This document shows, piece by piece, positions 46,085 through 57,570 of a stretch of DNA of 64,000 nucleotides (its first letter is position 1; each line of letters opens with the position of its first letter). The stretch is taken from assembly GCF_000003195.3 (NCBI RefSeq), contig NC_012871.2:57527802-57591801 (forward strand), given 5' to 3'. This stretch comes from Sorghum bicolor. Its lineage: Eukaryota; Streptophyta; Magnoliopsida; Poales; Poaceae. The notes beneath the pieces are model-generated. The model did not search any database and had not been told where the DNA came from. It was given only the letters and a program-made list of their open reading frames with translations. The translations under genes were made by a program, and so were the position numbers.

Positions 46085-46543
46085 ATACTCCATTCGTCTT
46101 TTTTAATTATCTTTTGCGCTTTCAAAAAACAATTATCGATAATTATATATTAAAATATTAATATTTATAATATATAACAACAACGACAATTAAAAAAGGA
46201 GAGAGAGTAGTCACTAGAGGTAAGCCTGGGTAAATTGCTGACCCAGCAATTTATTTCGAGTTCTCACAGACAGGAATAAAAACTCACAGGAATGGCCCAT
46301 TCCTTGGTCTTGACTCTTGACCCAAAGACGACTATACTCGTACTGAAGAGGTACTGTACGTCTCTGTGCCAGACGTGAGGACCGACTGGCACCTCCTGTG
46401 TCCTGTCTTTGGGTGTCATGCATTGCTGCAGTGCTATGTTTTCCCTGTCCTTCCACATGCGTCTGGTCCAATAATCCAGCATAACTCGATGACAACAAAC
46501 AGACTGAAGATGAGGCGACAAAAATATTATACTAGGGCCTCGT
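46085..46543. other. Intergenic sequence, no gene seen
   Basis: It opens with a worn Stowaway (TACTCCATTCGTC...GGAGAGAGAGTA, about 46086-46210). The remainder (46210-46530) is non-repetitive with open frames of at most 94 codons and no known domain. Confidence 0.4.
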
Positions 46544-47012
46544 GGCCTTGTTTACTTCTCAGAAAATTTTATAAAATTTTTCACATTCGCCGTCAAATCG
46601 AATCTTTAGACACATATATGAAGTATTAAATATAGACAAAAATAAAAACCAATTGCACAGTTTGGTCGAAATTGACGAGACGAATCTTTTGAGCCTAGTT
46701 AGTGCATGATTGGACAATATTTGTCAAATACAAACGAAAATGCTACAGTGCCTGTTTTGCAAAATTTTTTGGAACTAAACAAGAACGGAAAATGAAAAGT
46801 TTCGGTACTGTAGCACTTTCGTTTGTTTGTGACAAATATTATCTAATCATGGATTAACTAGGATCAAAAGATTCGTCTCGTGATTTACAGCTAAACTGTG
46901 TAATTAGTTTTTGTTTTCGTCTATATTTAATGTTTCATGCATATGCCACAAGATTCGATGTGACGGGAAATCTTGAAAACTTTTTGGTTTTCGGAGTGAA
47001 CTAAACAAGGCC
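46544..47012. repeat. Two GGCCTTGTTTAG-family MITEs joined end to end
   Basis: Copy 1 is 46544-46783 (GGCCTTGTTTACTTC to GGAACTAAACAAG); copy 2 is 46784-47012 (TTTCGGTACTGTAGCAC to GTGAACTAAACAAGGCC). There is no host sequence between them and the two inner tips are shortened. Confidence 0.8.
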
Positions 47013-47900
47013 CTAGTATTTGTAGAGTAGTATACTGCTAATCTGTCGAATCTGCGAACATGCTCAAAACCGTAATGTACCTACCGTTGAACAGCAGGGG
47101 AGAATGTCTGCCCACCTATTGTAATCGTACCAACTCTCTCATCACAGCAGTATACTTGTCACTACTCACTACTCTAGACAGTACTTAAGTACTTTATACG
47201 TATATTAAATGGAAACACTAATCAACAGTATTCGTGGTCAACTGAAAGTTAGCGCTGGTTGCAGTTGCACCCTACTGACCACAATTCATCGCATGCAGCT
47301 TAGATTCAGGCAAGATTTCAGGCAGGTATAAACTTCTTGTGTTTGGCATGATCCTAAGTGCCAAAAAAAAGGGAGGGGTGGGGGGTACAGGTACAATTTT
47401 AGGGCTGCTTTCAGTAATTAGACTATCATGAGTCATGGCCTTTATCTAGGTAGAGAATAAATTCCCTCAACCCCACCTATCTAAATCTGTTCTCTGCTTT
47501 GCACTAGACCCATATTCCCCTGTCCAAAGAAAACAAAAAAAGGCAGTAGGACACTTGAAATGCTTGGCTTTATTTTGCTCAAAGACACAGGAAAAGGTTG
47601 ACATTTGCTGCAGGAGCTGGACACACTATTAACCGTGTTCTCTTTCCTTCGTTGCAGGACGCAGTTAGTGTTTTCTTTAGCAAGAACCAATTTTCCTTCA
47701 AAAGTGAGGCCTTTTACGGTGTTTGTGAGGTACCACGAGGTACTTCTCAAAAGTCAATATGGATCCTTGATCAATAAATTATCACTAGTAGAATAGGAAT
47801 CTATATCTCTTATAAAGATAATTTCCGCTATAGTTATATTAATAGTAACTAACACGTTATTTAAGCATTAAAAGTTTTGCTAACCAAAATTAATTATTTT

Positions 47901-47940
<40 letters not shown>

Positions 47941-48639
47941 TCCTAACACAGTACTCATTTGGATGATCTATAATGTCTATGACTCTATCTGCTTATGATA
48001 AATTTACCAATTGCTTTATGCATTTTCATCATTTTGCATTTCATCACCTATGTGCAATTTTAATACATATTTAGTTCTAGCATAAGTTACCTTCTTGTTG
48101 CATCTCTTCCTGTGACATCATGAATCTTTATCTTGATTTTTCAACTTTTAATATTATTAGTTATTGTACTTTTGTTATCTGCTTTCTTCGTTCCAAATTA
48201 TAAGATGTTTTAGCTTTTCTAGATACATTACTTTTGTTATGTATCCATACATAGTCTATATCTAAGTGCATAACAAAAGTTACGTTTCTAGAAAAGCCAA
48301 AAATATCATAAATTTAAAATAGAGGAAGTACCCTAATAAAACCAATGAAAGCTCTAGTATTTCTCATATCATTTATTAAAATTTTCCTTTTTATATTTTA
48401 TTGAGAAATATCCTAGCTCATTGACTCCAATCTTATTTACAAAAATAGCATAAAAATAATAAGTATTTGATTTTAGCCTACAACACGTTATTCTAAGGTG
48501 GGTAATTTAGATACAAATTAATGGGGCCGCTATATTATGCTTCACAATGGTACATGTGGGTAATTTAGATGTAATTTTAAGTGTTACTTTGTATTATAGT
48601 ATCTTTTATAATGACATAGTTGGGCAATTTATATGTAAA
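47013..48639. other. AT-rich intergenic DNA
   Basis: No gene is seen. It holds a (CT)n microsatellite at about 47902-47935 and a Stowaway relative at about 48186-48329 (CTTCGTTCCAAATTATAAGATG...AAATAGAGGAAG). Confidence 0.45.
47902..47935. repeat. (CT)n microsatellite
   Basis: About seventeen uninterrupted CT units. Confidence 0.9.
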
Positions 48640-48952
48640 TTTATAGGTATAAACTATGGTAAAAAATTCATCTAAATTCATCAAAAAAACTACACATGTA
48701 GATGATATGATGATACACAACCTTATAAAATTTCTTATCCAAACTCGAATTCATTTGTGAGATATAAAAATAACAAACTTCTAGCAAATCCTGTGGACAC
48801 CTTTCTGGCTTGAAATTTGTTATTTTTATATCTCACAAACAAAGTTGAGTTTGGATAAGATATTTTACAATGTTGTGTATCATCAAACCATCTACATGTG
48901 TGATTTTTTTAATGAATTTAGACAACTTTTTTGCTATGGTTTGCATAGGTTT
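48640..48952. repeat. Foldback element, 140-bp arms around a 30-base spacer
   Basis: The left arm (48640-48780) and right arm (48811-48952) are inverted copies over nearly their whole length. TTATCCAAACTC pairs with GAGTTTGGATAA, TGTGAGATATAAAAATAACA with TGTTATTTTTATATCTCACA, TGATGATACACAAC with GTTGTGTATCATCA, and ACACATGTAGATG with CATCTACATGTGT. A transcript from either strand would fold into a long hairpin. It is probably a foldback MITE of unassigned superfamily; no clear target duplication was found. Confidence 0.8.
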
Positions 48953-50088
48953 TCACGGAGGTTGTGGTTTGCACTAGATATGTTCCCATTTTAATTTGCC
49001 TTATGTAATAGTAAACAAGCAATTTAGATGCAAATTCAGTGTGTTACTTTATATTGTTTTTATAATAAATAATGTGGGCAAAATTTCTAGAAAATCTAAT
49101 AGACTCAATAGCTATTTATTAATGATGAGGATTAGAATATGCCAAAGTAAAGGCCACATATTTTTTATTATGAAATTAGAATTTATCTTCTTTTTCTAGC
49201 ATGTTTCGTGAGAATAAATTTGGAATCCTCCCATTGAAAGGATCTAATTGGCCTAGAGGGGGGGTGAATAGGCGTATCTTAAAAACCTGAAACTCAAAAG
49301 CTCAAGTTGCGGAAGTTAAATGCCTGCCGGTACTACCGACAGTTTGGGCCGGTACTACCGGTGTAAGACAGCCAGTATTACCGACGCAACTGTTGGTACT
49401 ACCGACGCCCTATGAGAGCTACGAAATCAGAGTATATTGAGTTTTGATTTCAGATCTGAGAGTTACCCCACTCTCCTAGATGTAGTAGAGGATGATGTTG
49501 AAGTTCCCTTGGCTCGGTTCTTCTCCAAAACGTAGATCGGCCCTTGTTCACTTATGAAAGGGAGTAGAGAGGAAGAACACGAAGAACACAAGAACAAGGG
49601 TAGTCGATGCTACCTCCATAGCAAGACAAGATATTTTTCCCGAGGTTCGGCAATCCCCACGAAGGAGTTCCTACGTCCTCGTTGTTGAGGTGACCACAAA
49701 GGTCCGACCACTTAGGTCTCCTCCCTCAAGCAACCACATAGGTTAGCTCAAGATTTCCACTAAGAATCAAGTTGTTATACAAACACTTCGGGGTGCCCTC
49801 ACAAATGAATCAACACGGGCAACCACGAAGAACGCCTAGCCGGCTAGGGTTCCAAGAACCCAAGAGTAACAAATGCAAACCAAACCGGCAAGACGAAGAA
49901 TCCAAGTGCTCAAGTCACAAATCGAAGCTCCCAACTCTCTAATCTCACTTCTCTAGCTCGAATCTCTCACGGAGTGAAGTCTAGGAGCAAAGAGGGAGAG
50001 AGAGTGGGTGAGACAAAGCTTGGAGACTGATTTCTCAGATGTAGAGTTGAAGGAATGGGAGAGCTAACGGTCAGAAATGAGGGAAGAG

Positions 50089-50097
50089 CTATTTATA
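50089..50097 (-). promoter_or_regulatory. TATA box of the solo LTR
   Basis: TATAAATAG on the minus strand, next to the palindrome array. Confidence 0.6.
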
Positions 50098-50109
50098 CAT
50101 AGGTCCTGA

Positions 50110-50435
50110 ACAACTGCCGGTACTACCGGGGCAACCACCGGTACCACCGGCTACCTCAGATCTAAACGTGAGAAAGCTGAGAAAGGTGCGAGAAAAAGGC
50201 CTACCGGTACTACCGGCCTTGGGCCGGTACCACCGGCAGTGCAAAATCTCGCAAAACAGCAGTTCTGCGAGAATTTGGCCTGCCGGTACTACCGGCGTTT
50301 CACCGGTACCACCGGCGGTAGCCGGTACTACCGGTCAAAGCCCGGTACTACCGGTAGTTCACTTTCTCGCAAAACTCAGGAGAGAACTGGCACTGCCGGT
50401 ACCACCGGCCCTGAGGGCCGGTACTACCGGCTCAC
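50110..50435. repeat. CCGGTACTACCGG palindrome array in the solo LTR
   Basis: About ten copies of the 13-mer CCGGTACTACCGG or CCGGTACCACCGG occur in 320 bp, immediately upstream (element orientation) of the TATA box. A few decayed copies (GGTACTACCGAC) lie downstream at 49330-49410. Confidence 0.85.
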
Positions 50436-50982
50436 CCTGGCAGAGAAGAAACTTTCCAGAAGTTCGTGCGTGCAAGTGTGTCTCTCAAGCGCAAAACCTA
50501 AGTTGACCTGAGCACCTTTATCCTCATCTTACCAACTCAATTTGCATCCCTCTTGATAGTGCGGCGTTTCCTATAACCCAAACAAGAAATAAAACTAGGT
50601 GGCATCTTGAGTTGAAACGTCGCTTATATGAAGAAATTTTGGGGGTGCTGTGATTCACCAAATGTAAAAGTTTGATCCCATCAATGAACTAACACCTGTA
50701 GATCATACTTGATAGACATGTTAGTTCCTAATTTGATTGTCATAAATTATCAAAACCCACACCGGGGGCGAATGCACTTACACCCATCAGTAATACTAGC
50801 ATGTCAATCTGTGCTTCGTGGGCTAGAATCTTATGAGACATAGGGTGTTTGATGTTTAATACAATAAACAAATAGAAATTTACTTGTATTAACTTACACA
50901 TACTTTCTCTCTGTTCTTTCTAATACAGTACATATACAAATACTATGTAATCTATATTCAGAAATGACAAATTTATCAGTTA

Positions 50983-51188
50983 GGGCACTCACAATGCAGA
51001 CTCTATCATAGAGTCTAAAGTTATTTATTACCTCGAACAATATGGACTTGGAGTCTAAATAAGACTTGGAGTCTTATTTTTTCTACCTCTTTCCTCAATA
51101 AATATGCTGCCACATCAGCAAAATACCATAAATAATATGTAATTAAGTGTCTTGGACTCTGTGATAGAGTCTTGCATTGTGAATGCCC
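50983..51188. repeat. Tourist/Harbinger MITE, GGGCACTCACAATG family
   Basis: Ends GGGCACTCACAATGCA and TGCATTGTGAATGCCC with TTA duplications (50980-50982, 51189-51191). GACTCTATCATAGAGTCT near the left end is a perfect-looking palindrome, repeated in part near the right end. Confidence 0.88.
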
Positions 51189-51191
51189 TTA

Positions 51192-52677
51192 CTAGTCTAT
51201 ATGTTTTTTCACTCATATATATGGTTTTGCCCTTCGCGACACAACAATATATGTTCGCTATGGATTATGATGAAACATTACCTTAAGTTACTGTGGCTCT
51301 CATTGCAGCCCATGTCCATGATACCACAGATCAAATAGATGCTGGAGCATGTGCATGCGATGATCTTACCAAAGCTATAGACGATTTCACTTGTTCTATA
51401 AATATGATTATTACAACTCAATTAACACAACGATCTTAATAGACAAAAAGACATGCACGGAAGTGAAATCGCCAAGTGACAACACATATCCTGACCAAGT
51501 CTATCGAGGCTTGTTCCAAATACTTTTAAATACAACTTTGAATTAAAACTTTAGGTTTGAGCATATGCTTATTAAAAGAAACTTGGATTTCCCTTAAACC
51601 ACAAATTTAGATGATTTTCTAGATTTTTTTAAGACTGTTTTATAAGTGAACAGTTTAACTGAATTTTCAAATATAGCTTTATAGGAAGGATTTTAATTCT
51701 AAAATTATAAGAGTTATGATGTCAGCTCCAAGCAAAATAGGCTGTTTTTAATTTTTAACATGTACTTAATGTTTAGATGCCCATAAATTGACTCTTTATT
51801 TTAAATTATAAGTCATTCTTATTTTCTAGATTGATTTTGCTGTACAGATAGATATAACATATAACTGTTTGTATAATAAGACCTATTTATTTTAAAAAAA
51901 AATCAGAACGAACAACTTAATTTGGAATAGAGAAAATATAAAATAAAATAAAATAAATGAATGAAATAAGCAATATAAACACATGCTGTGCCCCAGCGGC
52001 GCGACTCAATTCCACATAGAAAGTATAACATAACCGTATTCATTTGTTGCGCTACGTGCCCGCATGACGAAAGTTTATTACTCCGTCTGTTTATAAAAAT
52101 ACACAATTCTCATTTTTTGAGAAATCATATAGGTATGATCTAAAATTGAAGTTGCATAAAAAGTTCTACTTGCAATATTCTTGGATTTTGAGGAGTCAAA
52201 CATTACTTTGATTAAATTTATATAAAAAGATAAAAATATTTTTGATACAAAATAAGTACCATTACATGAGTTATGTAATATATTTTTATAGTAAATTTAT
52301 TTAGAGACATAAATACTATATTATTTACTATAAACTTGGTCAAATATGAGCTCAGTTGACCGACACAGATACCATAATTACAATCTTTTGTGGATAGAAG
52401 GAATAACATTTATGATAAAAAGTAAATATTATTAAATTAATTATTAAATGTATTTTCTTAGTAAATTTAGCTGAGATATAAATGTTGACACTATTTATTA
52501 ATAGTTTAGTCAAAGTCAAGCTAGTTTAACCTACACAAGTTTTATAGTTGCATTCATTTACTGATTGAGGGGTATAACTAAGTTGAAAGAAAATTTAGTT
52601 ATGCTATTAAATTCTTAGGCCGGTTTGGATCCACTAATTAAATTTTAGTTGGCTAAATTTAGTTGATAGGGATATAA
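51192..52677. other. AT-rich intergenic DNA
   Basis: No gene is seen. A worn Stowaway spans about 52080-52410 (TTACTCCGTCTGTTTATAAA...GATAGAAGGAATAA). From 52617 a Tourist-like element begins (GGCCGGTTTGGATCCACTAA) that is split by the next MITE. Confidence 0.45.
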
Positions 52678-52883
52678 GGCCAATCTCAATGCATGTTTTA
52701 TGAGAGTGTAATGCACATTAAATAAGGTGTCACATAAGCAAAATTACTGACTTGACAGGGTTATTAAATGAAGAAGTTTCATCAGATGAGAGAGGAGTTT
52801 CATCCCCATAAAACTCATGTGGCTTGGTTACATAGTTTATAGTCTTGGTAACTGTGCCATGAAACTATGCATTGAGACTGGCC
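52678..52883. repeat. Tourist/Harbinger MITE, CTCAATG family
   Basis: Ends GGCCAATCTCAATGCATG and TATGCATTGAGACTGGCC with TAA on both sides. At 206 bp it is the same length as 5298-5503 and inverted relative to it. It lies inside another Tourist-like repeat that resumes at about 52884-53000. Confidence 0.85.
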
Positions 52884-53814
52884 TAAATGACTTAGCTAAA
52901 ATACCAGCTAAAGTTTAACTGAGTTTATCTCCTTTAACTTAGCTATAGTTTAGATAAGTCTATTATTTGGAAGATCTAAATATCCTAACTAAAATTCAGC
53001 TAGGAGAACTTCCCTGTTTGGTTCCTAGATTTCTTTTAGAATACTACAAATTAAAAAATCTGAAAACCCTAGAATCTTATCCAAATGGCTATATTGTAGA
53101 TTTTAGGGTTTTTTTAGAATGCAGATTAAAAAATCTAAAAACCCTAGACTCTTATCAAACAGACCGTAGATTCTAACACGCAAACATAAAATCCAATAAA
53201 ACAACTATATTGTAGATTTTAAAAATCCCTTAGAAACCAAATAAGCCTTTAGCTACCTAAAGTTTAGAGCATGTTTGGTTGCCAGCCAACACTTACCATG
53301 CCTAAGGCTCGCCATAGTTGCTTAGGCGGGTGCTTGGTTCATAATCTAATTAAAAGCTCGACACACCTTAGAGAAACACTCGCCATAGTTTTTCTCGTCA
53401 AAGTGTGGTGGGCTTTTCCTCTATATCTGTCGACCTCGTTCCTTTCGCTAAAATTTAGCTTATGTTGCTGCTGATGCTAAAATATCATGAGAGAAAAATA
53501 TTGTTCCTTCACTAAAAGTACAACTGCAATTTGGTGACTAGTTAGCTAAGTCCTATTTAGTCATAGTGTTTGGGTGAAAAATGACTAACACAGGCTAGGC
53601 CCCTATTTGATTATGTAGTCTAGGGACTAGAGACTAAAACAAGGACCAAATTGTAGTCCCTTACCATGTTTGGTTTTAGAGACTAAAAGAAACTAAATAC
53701 CATTAAGACAAATAAATAAAGACCAAAATACTTATGCTTCTCTTGCCTAGTAGCATCGAGGAAAGGGGTGTGTGCTCCCGCCTGAGCTCTATCTCGTAGT
53801 CATAGGGGTCGCGC

Positions 53815-54090
53815 CGCTGTCGCCCGAGCTAGGGACATGGCTATGTGTGCTCTCGCCCGAGCTGGGTAGGAGGCCGTGCCCACCGGAGTTGGGACGAGGC
53901 CGCGCCCGCTAAAGTTAGGTACAGGGCCGTGCCCGACCACGCCCGCTAGAGTTGGGTACAGGGATGTGCCCGCCAGAGACGGAGACGGGGGGCCACGGCG
54001 CCCCTGCTAGAGCTGAGGATGGGGGCACGCCCGCCAGAGACAGGGATAGGAGGCCACGACGTGCTCGTCAGAGCTGGGGATGAAGCGACA
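53815..54090. repeat. Degenerate GC-rich minisatellite, period about 30-40 bp
   Basis: Seven or eight variants of GGCCGCGCCCGCTAGAGTTGGG-like units follow one another (GCCCACCGGAGTTGGGA, GCCCGCTAAAGTTAGG, GCCCGCCAGAGACGGA, GCCCGCCAGAGACAGG and so on). Confidence 0.65.
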
Positions 54091-54415
54091 CCCGACCTCG
54101 GCGGATCTCATGTGCAGCGGTGGCAGTGGAGCTCGTGCCTGACGTGTATTGTAGAAGGAGGTCAGGATCGCTAGAGAAGGGAAGGAGAGTTGCCGACGCT
54201 CACTTGCTCGTGCCAGGAAGGGGGCGTAGCCGCTGCTGCCGAGGAGTGCAACATAGGGTCGGGGCTGGGGGGAGGGGGTGGGGTGGGGATGGTCGCGACA
54301 CAATAAAAGAGGAGAGAGGGATGGGCATGGGGTGTTAACTTGGGCTAGTAGTCCCAATAAGTCTACCGTCAAGAGACTATAACCTAAACCTATTTTACTC
54401 CCTAACTCCCTATAC

Positions 54416-54519
54416 TAGTCCATGTGTTTGGCAAATTGCGACTAATTGTGACTAAAATTGGAGGGACTAATGGTAGTCCATGTGTTTGGCAAATTGCGAC
54501 TAATTGTGACTAAATTTTA
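54416..54519. repeat. Direct repeat, 58-bp period
   Basis: TAGTCCATGTGTTTGGCAAA begins at 54416 and again at 54474, and about 45 bases are identical in both. Confidence 0.85.
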
Positions 54520-55384
54520 GGAGAAACGAGTCTTAGGCGTGGCAAACCATGACCATCAACAAAATAAAACCTTAATTTTGAAATTTTAGCTAGTTACTAT
54601 TCCGTAATGCAAGTTTTATTTCTGGTAAAATGAAAAAACTAGAGTAACGGCCTTTGCCGTTGCCGGCGTGCAGGTGGAGGAGCAGTGCATTTACGTCTGG
54701 CCAGTGGGGCCACTCCGCGGCTTTTGCCTTGGAAAGTTGGAACCAATAACGGCCGGTGAAAGATGAGGCGCAAGAGTCAATCCCCCAACCGCTCGGGTCG
54801 GGGAGGGGTAGCTGCACTTGACGCCGCAACCTGGCATTGCACATTTCCTCCTCCTCGCATCTGTCAGCGAGCGACAGTATACAGCAGCCACAGCGTGCGC
54901 CCGCCCGCCCGCCAGCCTAGGGAAGCGAGCGACCCGCTCCCTCCGCAGTCCACTCCCGATCCCGGACTGCCGAGTGACGAGTGAGAGCGAGGTGGAACGG
55001 AACGAAACGAAACGTTGACAGTATCACTCCACGGTTTCACACAGTTTTACATGTTATCAAATTGAAATAAAATTATCTATAAAATAATCCCAGCAAATGA
55101 AGCATTTCACTTTGTTATTTCTAAGGCCAAGTAAAACATTTAATTGCTGTAAAATGATTGGATCATATGGAAGGTGGTGAAACGATTTGGCCCTTAGTGA
55201 GAATTTCATCCCATTTCACCGCGTGTGAAACAACGCCCACGGGATTTCACCACGGTGAAACTACTTTCTTTTCTCTCCTCTTCGTTTCATGCAAAAAAGT
55301 GCAGATTTGCTGATATAACGCTCTAATAAATGTGCATGACATTCTGATGAAAACCCCACTGAGACTGGCCTAAGGCGGCTTTGT

Positions 55385-55565
55385 TTAGATCGATTTTTTT
55401 AGATTTTGACACTGTAGTATTTTTGTTTTTATTTGATAAATATTGTCTAATTATAGAGTAACTAGACTTAAAAGATTCGTCGCACGATTTATAGTGTGCA
55501 ATTAGTTTTTATTTTTATTTATATTTAATGCTCTATGCATATGTCGATGTGACGGAGAATCTTAA
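55385..55565. repeat. Truncated GGCCTTGTTTAG-family MITE
   Basis: The left part (TTTGTTTAGATCG, GACACTGTAGTATTTTTG, AAAAGATTCGTCGCACG) is present and the sequence breaks off after GATGTGACGGAGAATCTT. Confidence 0.7.
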
Positions 55566-55629
55566 CTAGTATTAGCGAGTCTGTAATAGTGTTCAAATCG
55601 CTAGCTATTTGATCTCTAGAAAGAATATT

Positions 55630-55815
55630 ATTGGCTCTCCATGACAATTTGCAAATAGCTAGCTTAGGAAGTCGCTAGCTATTAGGAAATCACTAGCTAC
55701 TGTGAAAAGTATTGCGAGAGAGTTATTTCTAGAAGATCGTGCTAGATTAGCTATTTATGAGTCGCTAGTTATTACGAAGTCGCTAGCTATTTGATCTCTC
55801 TCCTCTATAGCCAAT
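55630..55815. repeat. MITE with AGTCGCTAGC repeats, copy 2
   Basis: Ends ATTGGCTCTCC and CTCTATAGCCAAT; it is the inverted counterpart of 42557-42741. Fragments of a further copy follow to about 55920. Confidence 0.75.
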
Positions 55816-55934
55816 GAGAATGCTAATTTTTTATTATTTTTATACGTCATTTCGCTAGCTATTTGTAAAGTGCTATTGAGAGCCAATAGAATTGCTCTTA
55901 GCTAGCTATTTGATAACCATTGCGGATGATGTTA

Positions 55935-56400
55935 GGCTTGTTTAGTTTATCCAAAAACTAAAAACTTTTCAAGATTACTCGTCACAAATCAAATCTTACA
56001 GTACATGTATAGAATATTAAATATAGTTGAAAACAAAAATTAATTATACAATTTATCTGTAAATCGCGAGATGAATCTTTTAAGACTAGTTAGTCTATGA
56101 TTAAGGGCCTGTTTAGATGCAGCCAAACAACCAAAACTTTTGGAGAAATGAGCACTTTTTGGAAGAATGGATCTAAACAGGGGCTTGTAAACTTGGCTGT
56201 AAAGATTTGGAATTTAAGACTTTGGAGCCCCAAAACTGTGTAAATTTGCTTGGGGACCCGTGTCATGTGTCTTGCAGACCAAAAAAATTTTGGGAAGCAT
56301 CTAAACACCTACTTGAATGTAAAGTTTACAGCCAAAAGTTTTGGGATGTAAAGATTTTGGATCTAAAGTGGCCCTAAATAATAATTTAACAACAAATTTT
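55935..56400. repeat. GGCCTTGTTTAG-family MITE split by another MITE
   Basis: The left part starts after TTA with GGCTTGTTTAGTTTATCC and reaches the core TTAGTCTATGATTAA at 56104. The core resumes (TAATAATTTAACAAC) at 56378 but the right end is lost. Confidence 0.7.
56105..56374. repeat. Inner Tourist-like MITE
   Basis: Starts GGGCCTGTTTAGATGC, ends GGATCTAAAGTGGCCC, with TAA duplications at 56102-56104 and 56375-56377. CCAAAACTTTTGG near the left is inverted near the right. Confidence 0.82.
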
Positions 56401-56678
56401 CGGAAGCGAATGCCCTTTGACAGTCGGCAGCCGGATTGCTGCTGATAAAAAGGCGCCGATTTTAAAGTGGCAAAGCGAGGAGCAAAGAAGGGGGAAATAA
56501 AGAGGGAAGGAGAGGCGTCGTTTTCTCCTGCGCGCCTCGCCGCTGCCACCTCTTTTCTGGTTTCTGCCCGCGCGGCTGGAAACCGATTGATTGCCCCCTC
56601 CCTCGCGGATCCTTCTTGACGCTCCGTCGTGGCAGGGTGGTACTAGTATTTGGGAAGCCAAGCCCCCAAGCGCCCAAT

Positions 56679-56699
56679 CCCCCCCCCCCCCCCCCCCCC
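56679..56699. repeat. Poly-C tract
   Basis: About 21 consecutive C bases, three bases before the next MITE. Confidence 0.9.
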
Positions 56700-56702
56700 A
56701 AA

Positions 56703-56951
56703 GGCCTTGTTTAGTTTCAAAATTTTTAGCAAAATGAGCACTGTAGTAATTTCATTTGTATTTAACAAATATTGTTCAATCATGGACTATCTAGGCTCAA
56801 AAGATTCGTCTCGTCAATTCCGACTAAACTGTATAATTAGTTTTTATTTTTAATTTTTATCTATATTTAATACTCTATACGTACGTCTAAAGATTCGATG
56901 TGACGGGGAACCTGAAAAATTTTGTAAAATTTTTTTTAACTAAACAAGGCC
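56703..56951. repeat. GGCCTTGTTTAG-family MITE
   Basis: Ends GGCCTTGTTTAGTTTC and TTAACTAAACAAGGCC with a full core. It lies about 620 bases upstream of the transporter start codon. Confidence 0.87.
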
Positions 56952-57570
56952 TCCGCGAAGCCATCTCGCTGTGATCTCCTTCTTCCCTCCCTCCCTCCCT
57001 CACTGTTTTTCCTCTAGTATTTCCTGCCGCCGGGTGATTGATTCCAGCGGCTCAACCCCAGTTCAATCATCAATCATAGAGAGCAGGGTGTTGTGTGCCC
57101 GGCCGCCCGCGGCGTGTGCGAAGAAAGGGAGGGAAAAGGGCGACCTTTTCCGGGGCAGCCAGATTCCATTCCTTGCGCAGGAGTACTAGTACGGCTACCC
57201 TCCCACTTCTACTTCCTCCTAGTAGGCTGCCGTGGAATCAGCTAGAAGAGCAAGGCAAAGCAGCAGGGGTGCGGGCGAGAACTCACAACTAGCAGCACCA
57301 CACCAGCAGCCTCCCTCCCCTCCTTCCCTGCCTTTTTCCCCACTCCCAGCCATCCATATTCTTCCTTCCTTCCTTCCTTCCTCGTGAAGGCGTCGAGCTT
57401 TGTGTTCTTGCTTTCCTCTGCTAGACAGGAAGAATCCCTGCGTGTTCGTTCTTGCCTTCGCTTCATCCAGGAGCTGCTTGGAGAGAGCTTCCCTTTGCCG
57501 GCGTCCTCACTCAGTCACTCACCGACGGTCCCAGTGGACTGAGGCGAAACTTCTCGGAGCCGGAACAGGG

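Larger units (their letters stand above)
49235..50782 (-). mobile_element. Solo LTR, copia-type (Maximus/SIRE-like)
   Basis: On the minus strand it starts TGTAAGTGCATTCGCC and ends GATCCTTTCA, with perfect five-base duplications CCCAT at 49230-49234 and 50783-50787. At 1548 bp it has no internal coding region. The TATA box is TATAAATAG (minus, about 50089-50097). It is built like 9666-11526 but the two are different families. Confidence 0.9.
52884..55384. other. Intergenic DNA with repeats
   Basis: No supportable gene. 53590-54540 looks like a MITE (CCCCTATTTGATTATGTAGTC...) carrying a GC-rich minisatellite. A GC-rich island at 54640-55010 has frames of at most 84 codons with no domain. 55115-55376 contains a worn CTCAATG-family MITE, seen from its end CCACTGAGACTGGCC. 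Confidence 0.4.

Noticed and set aside
50110..50435. Possible CRISPR-like array of regular short repeats
   Set aside because: Units are 13 bp, irregularly spaced, inside a plant LTR with target duplications; not a CRISPR array.
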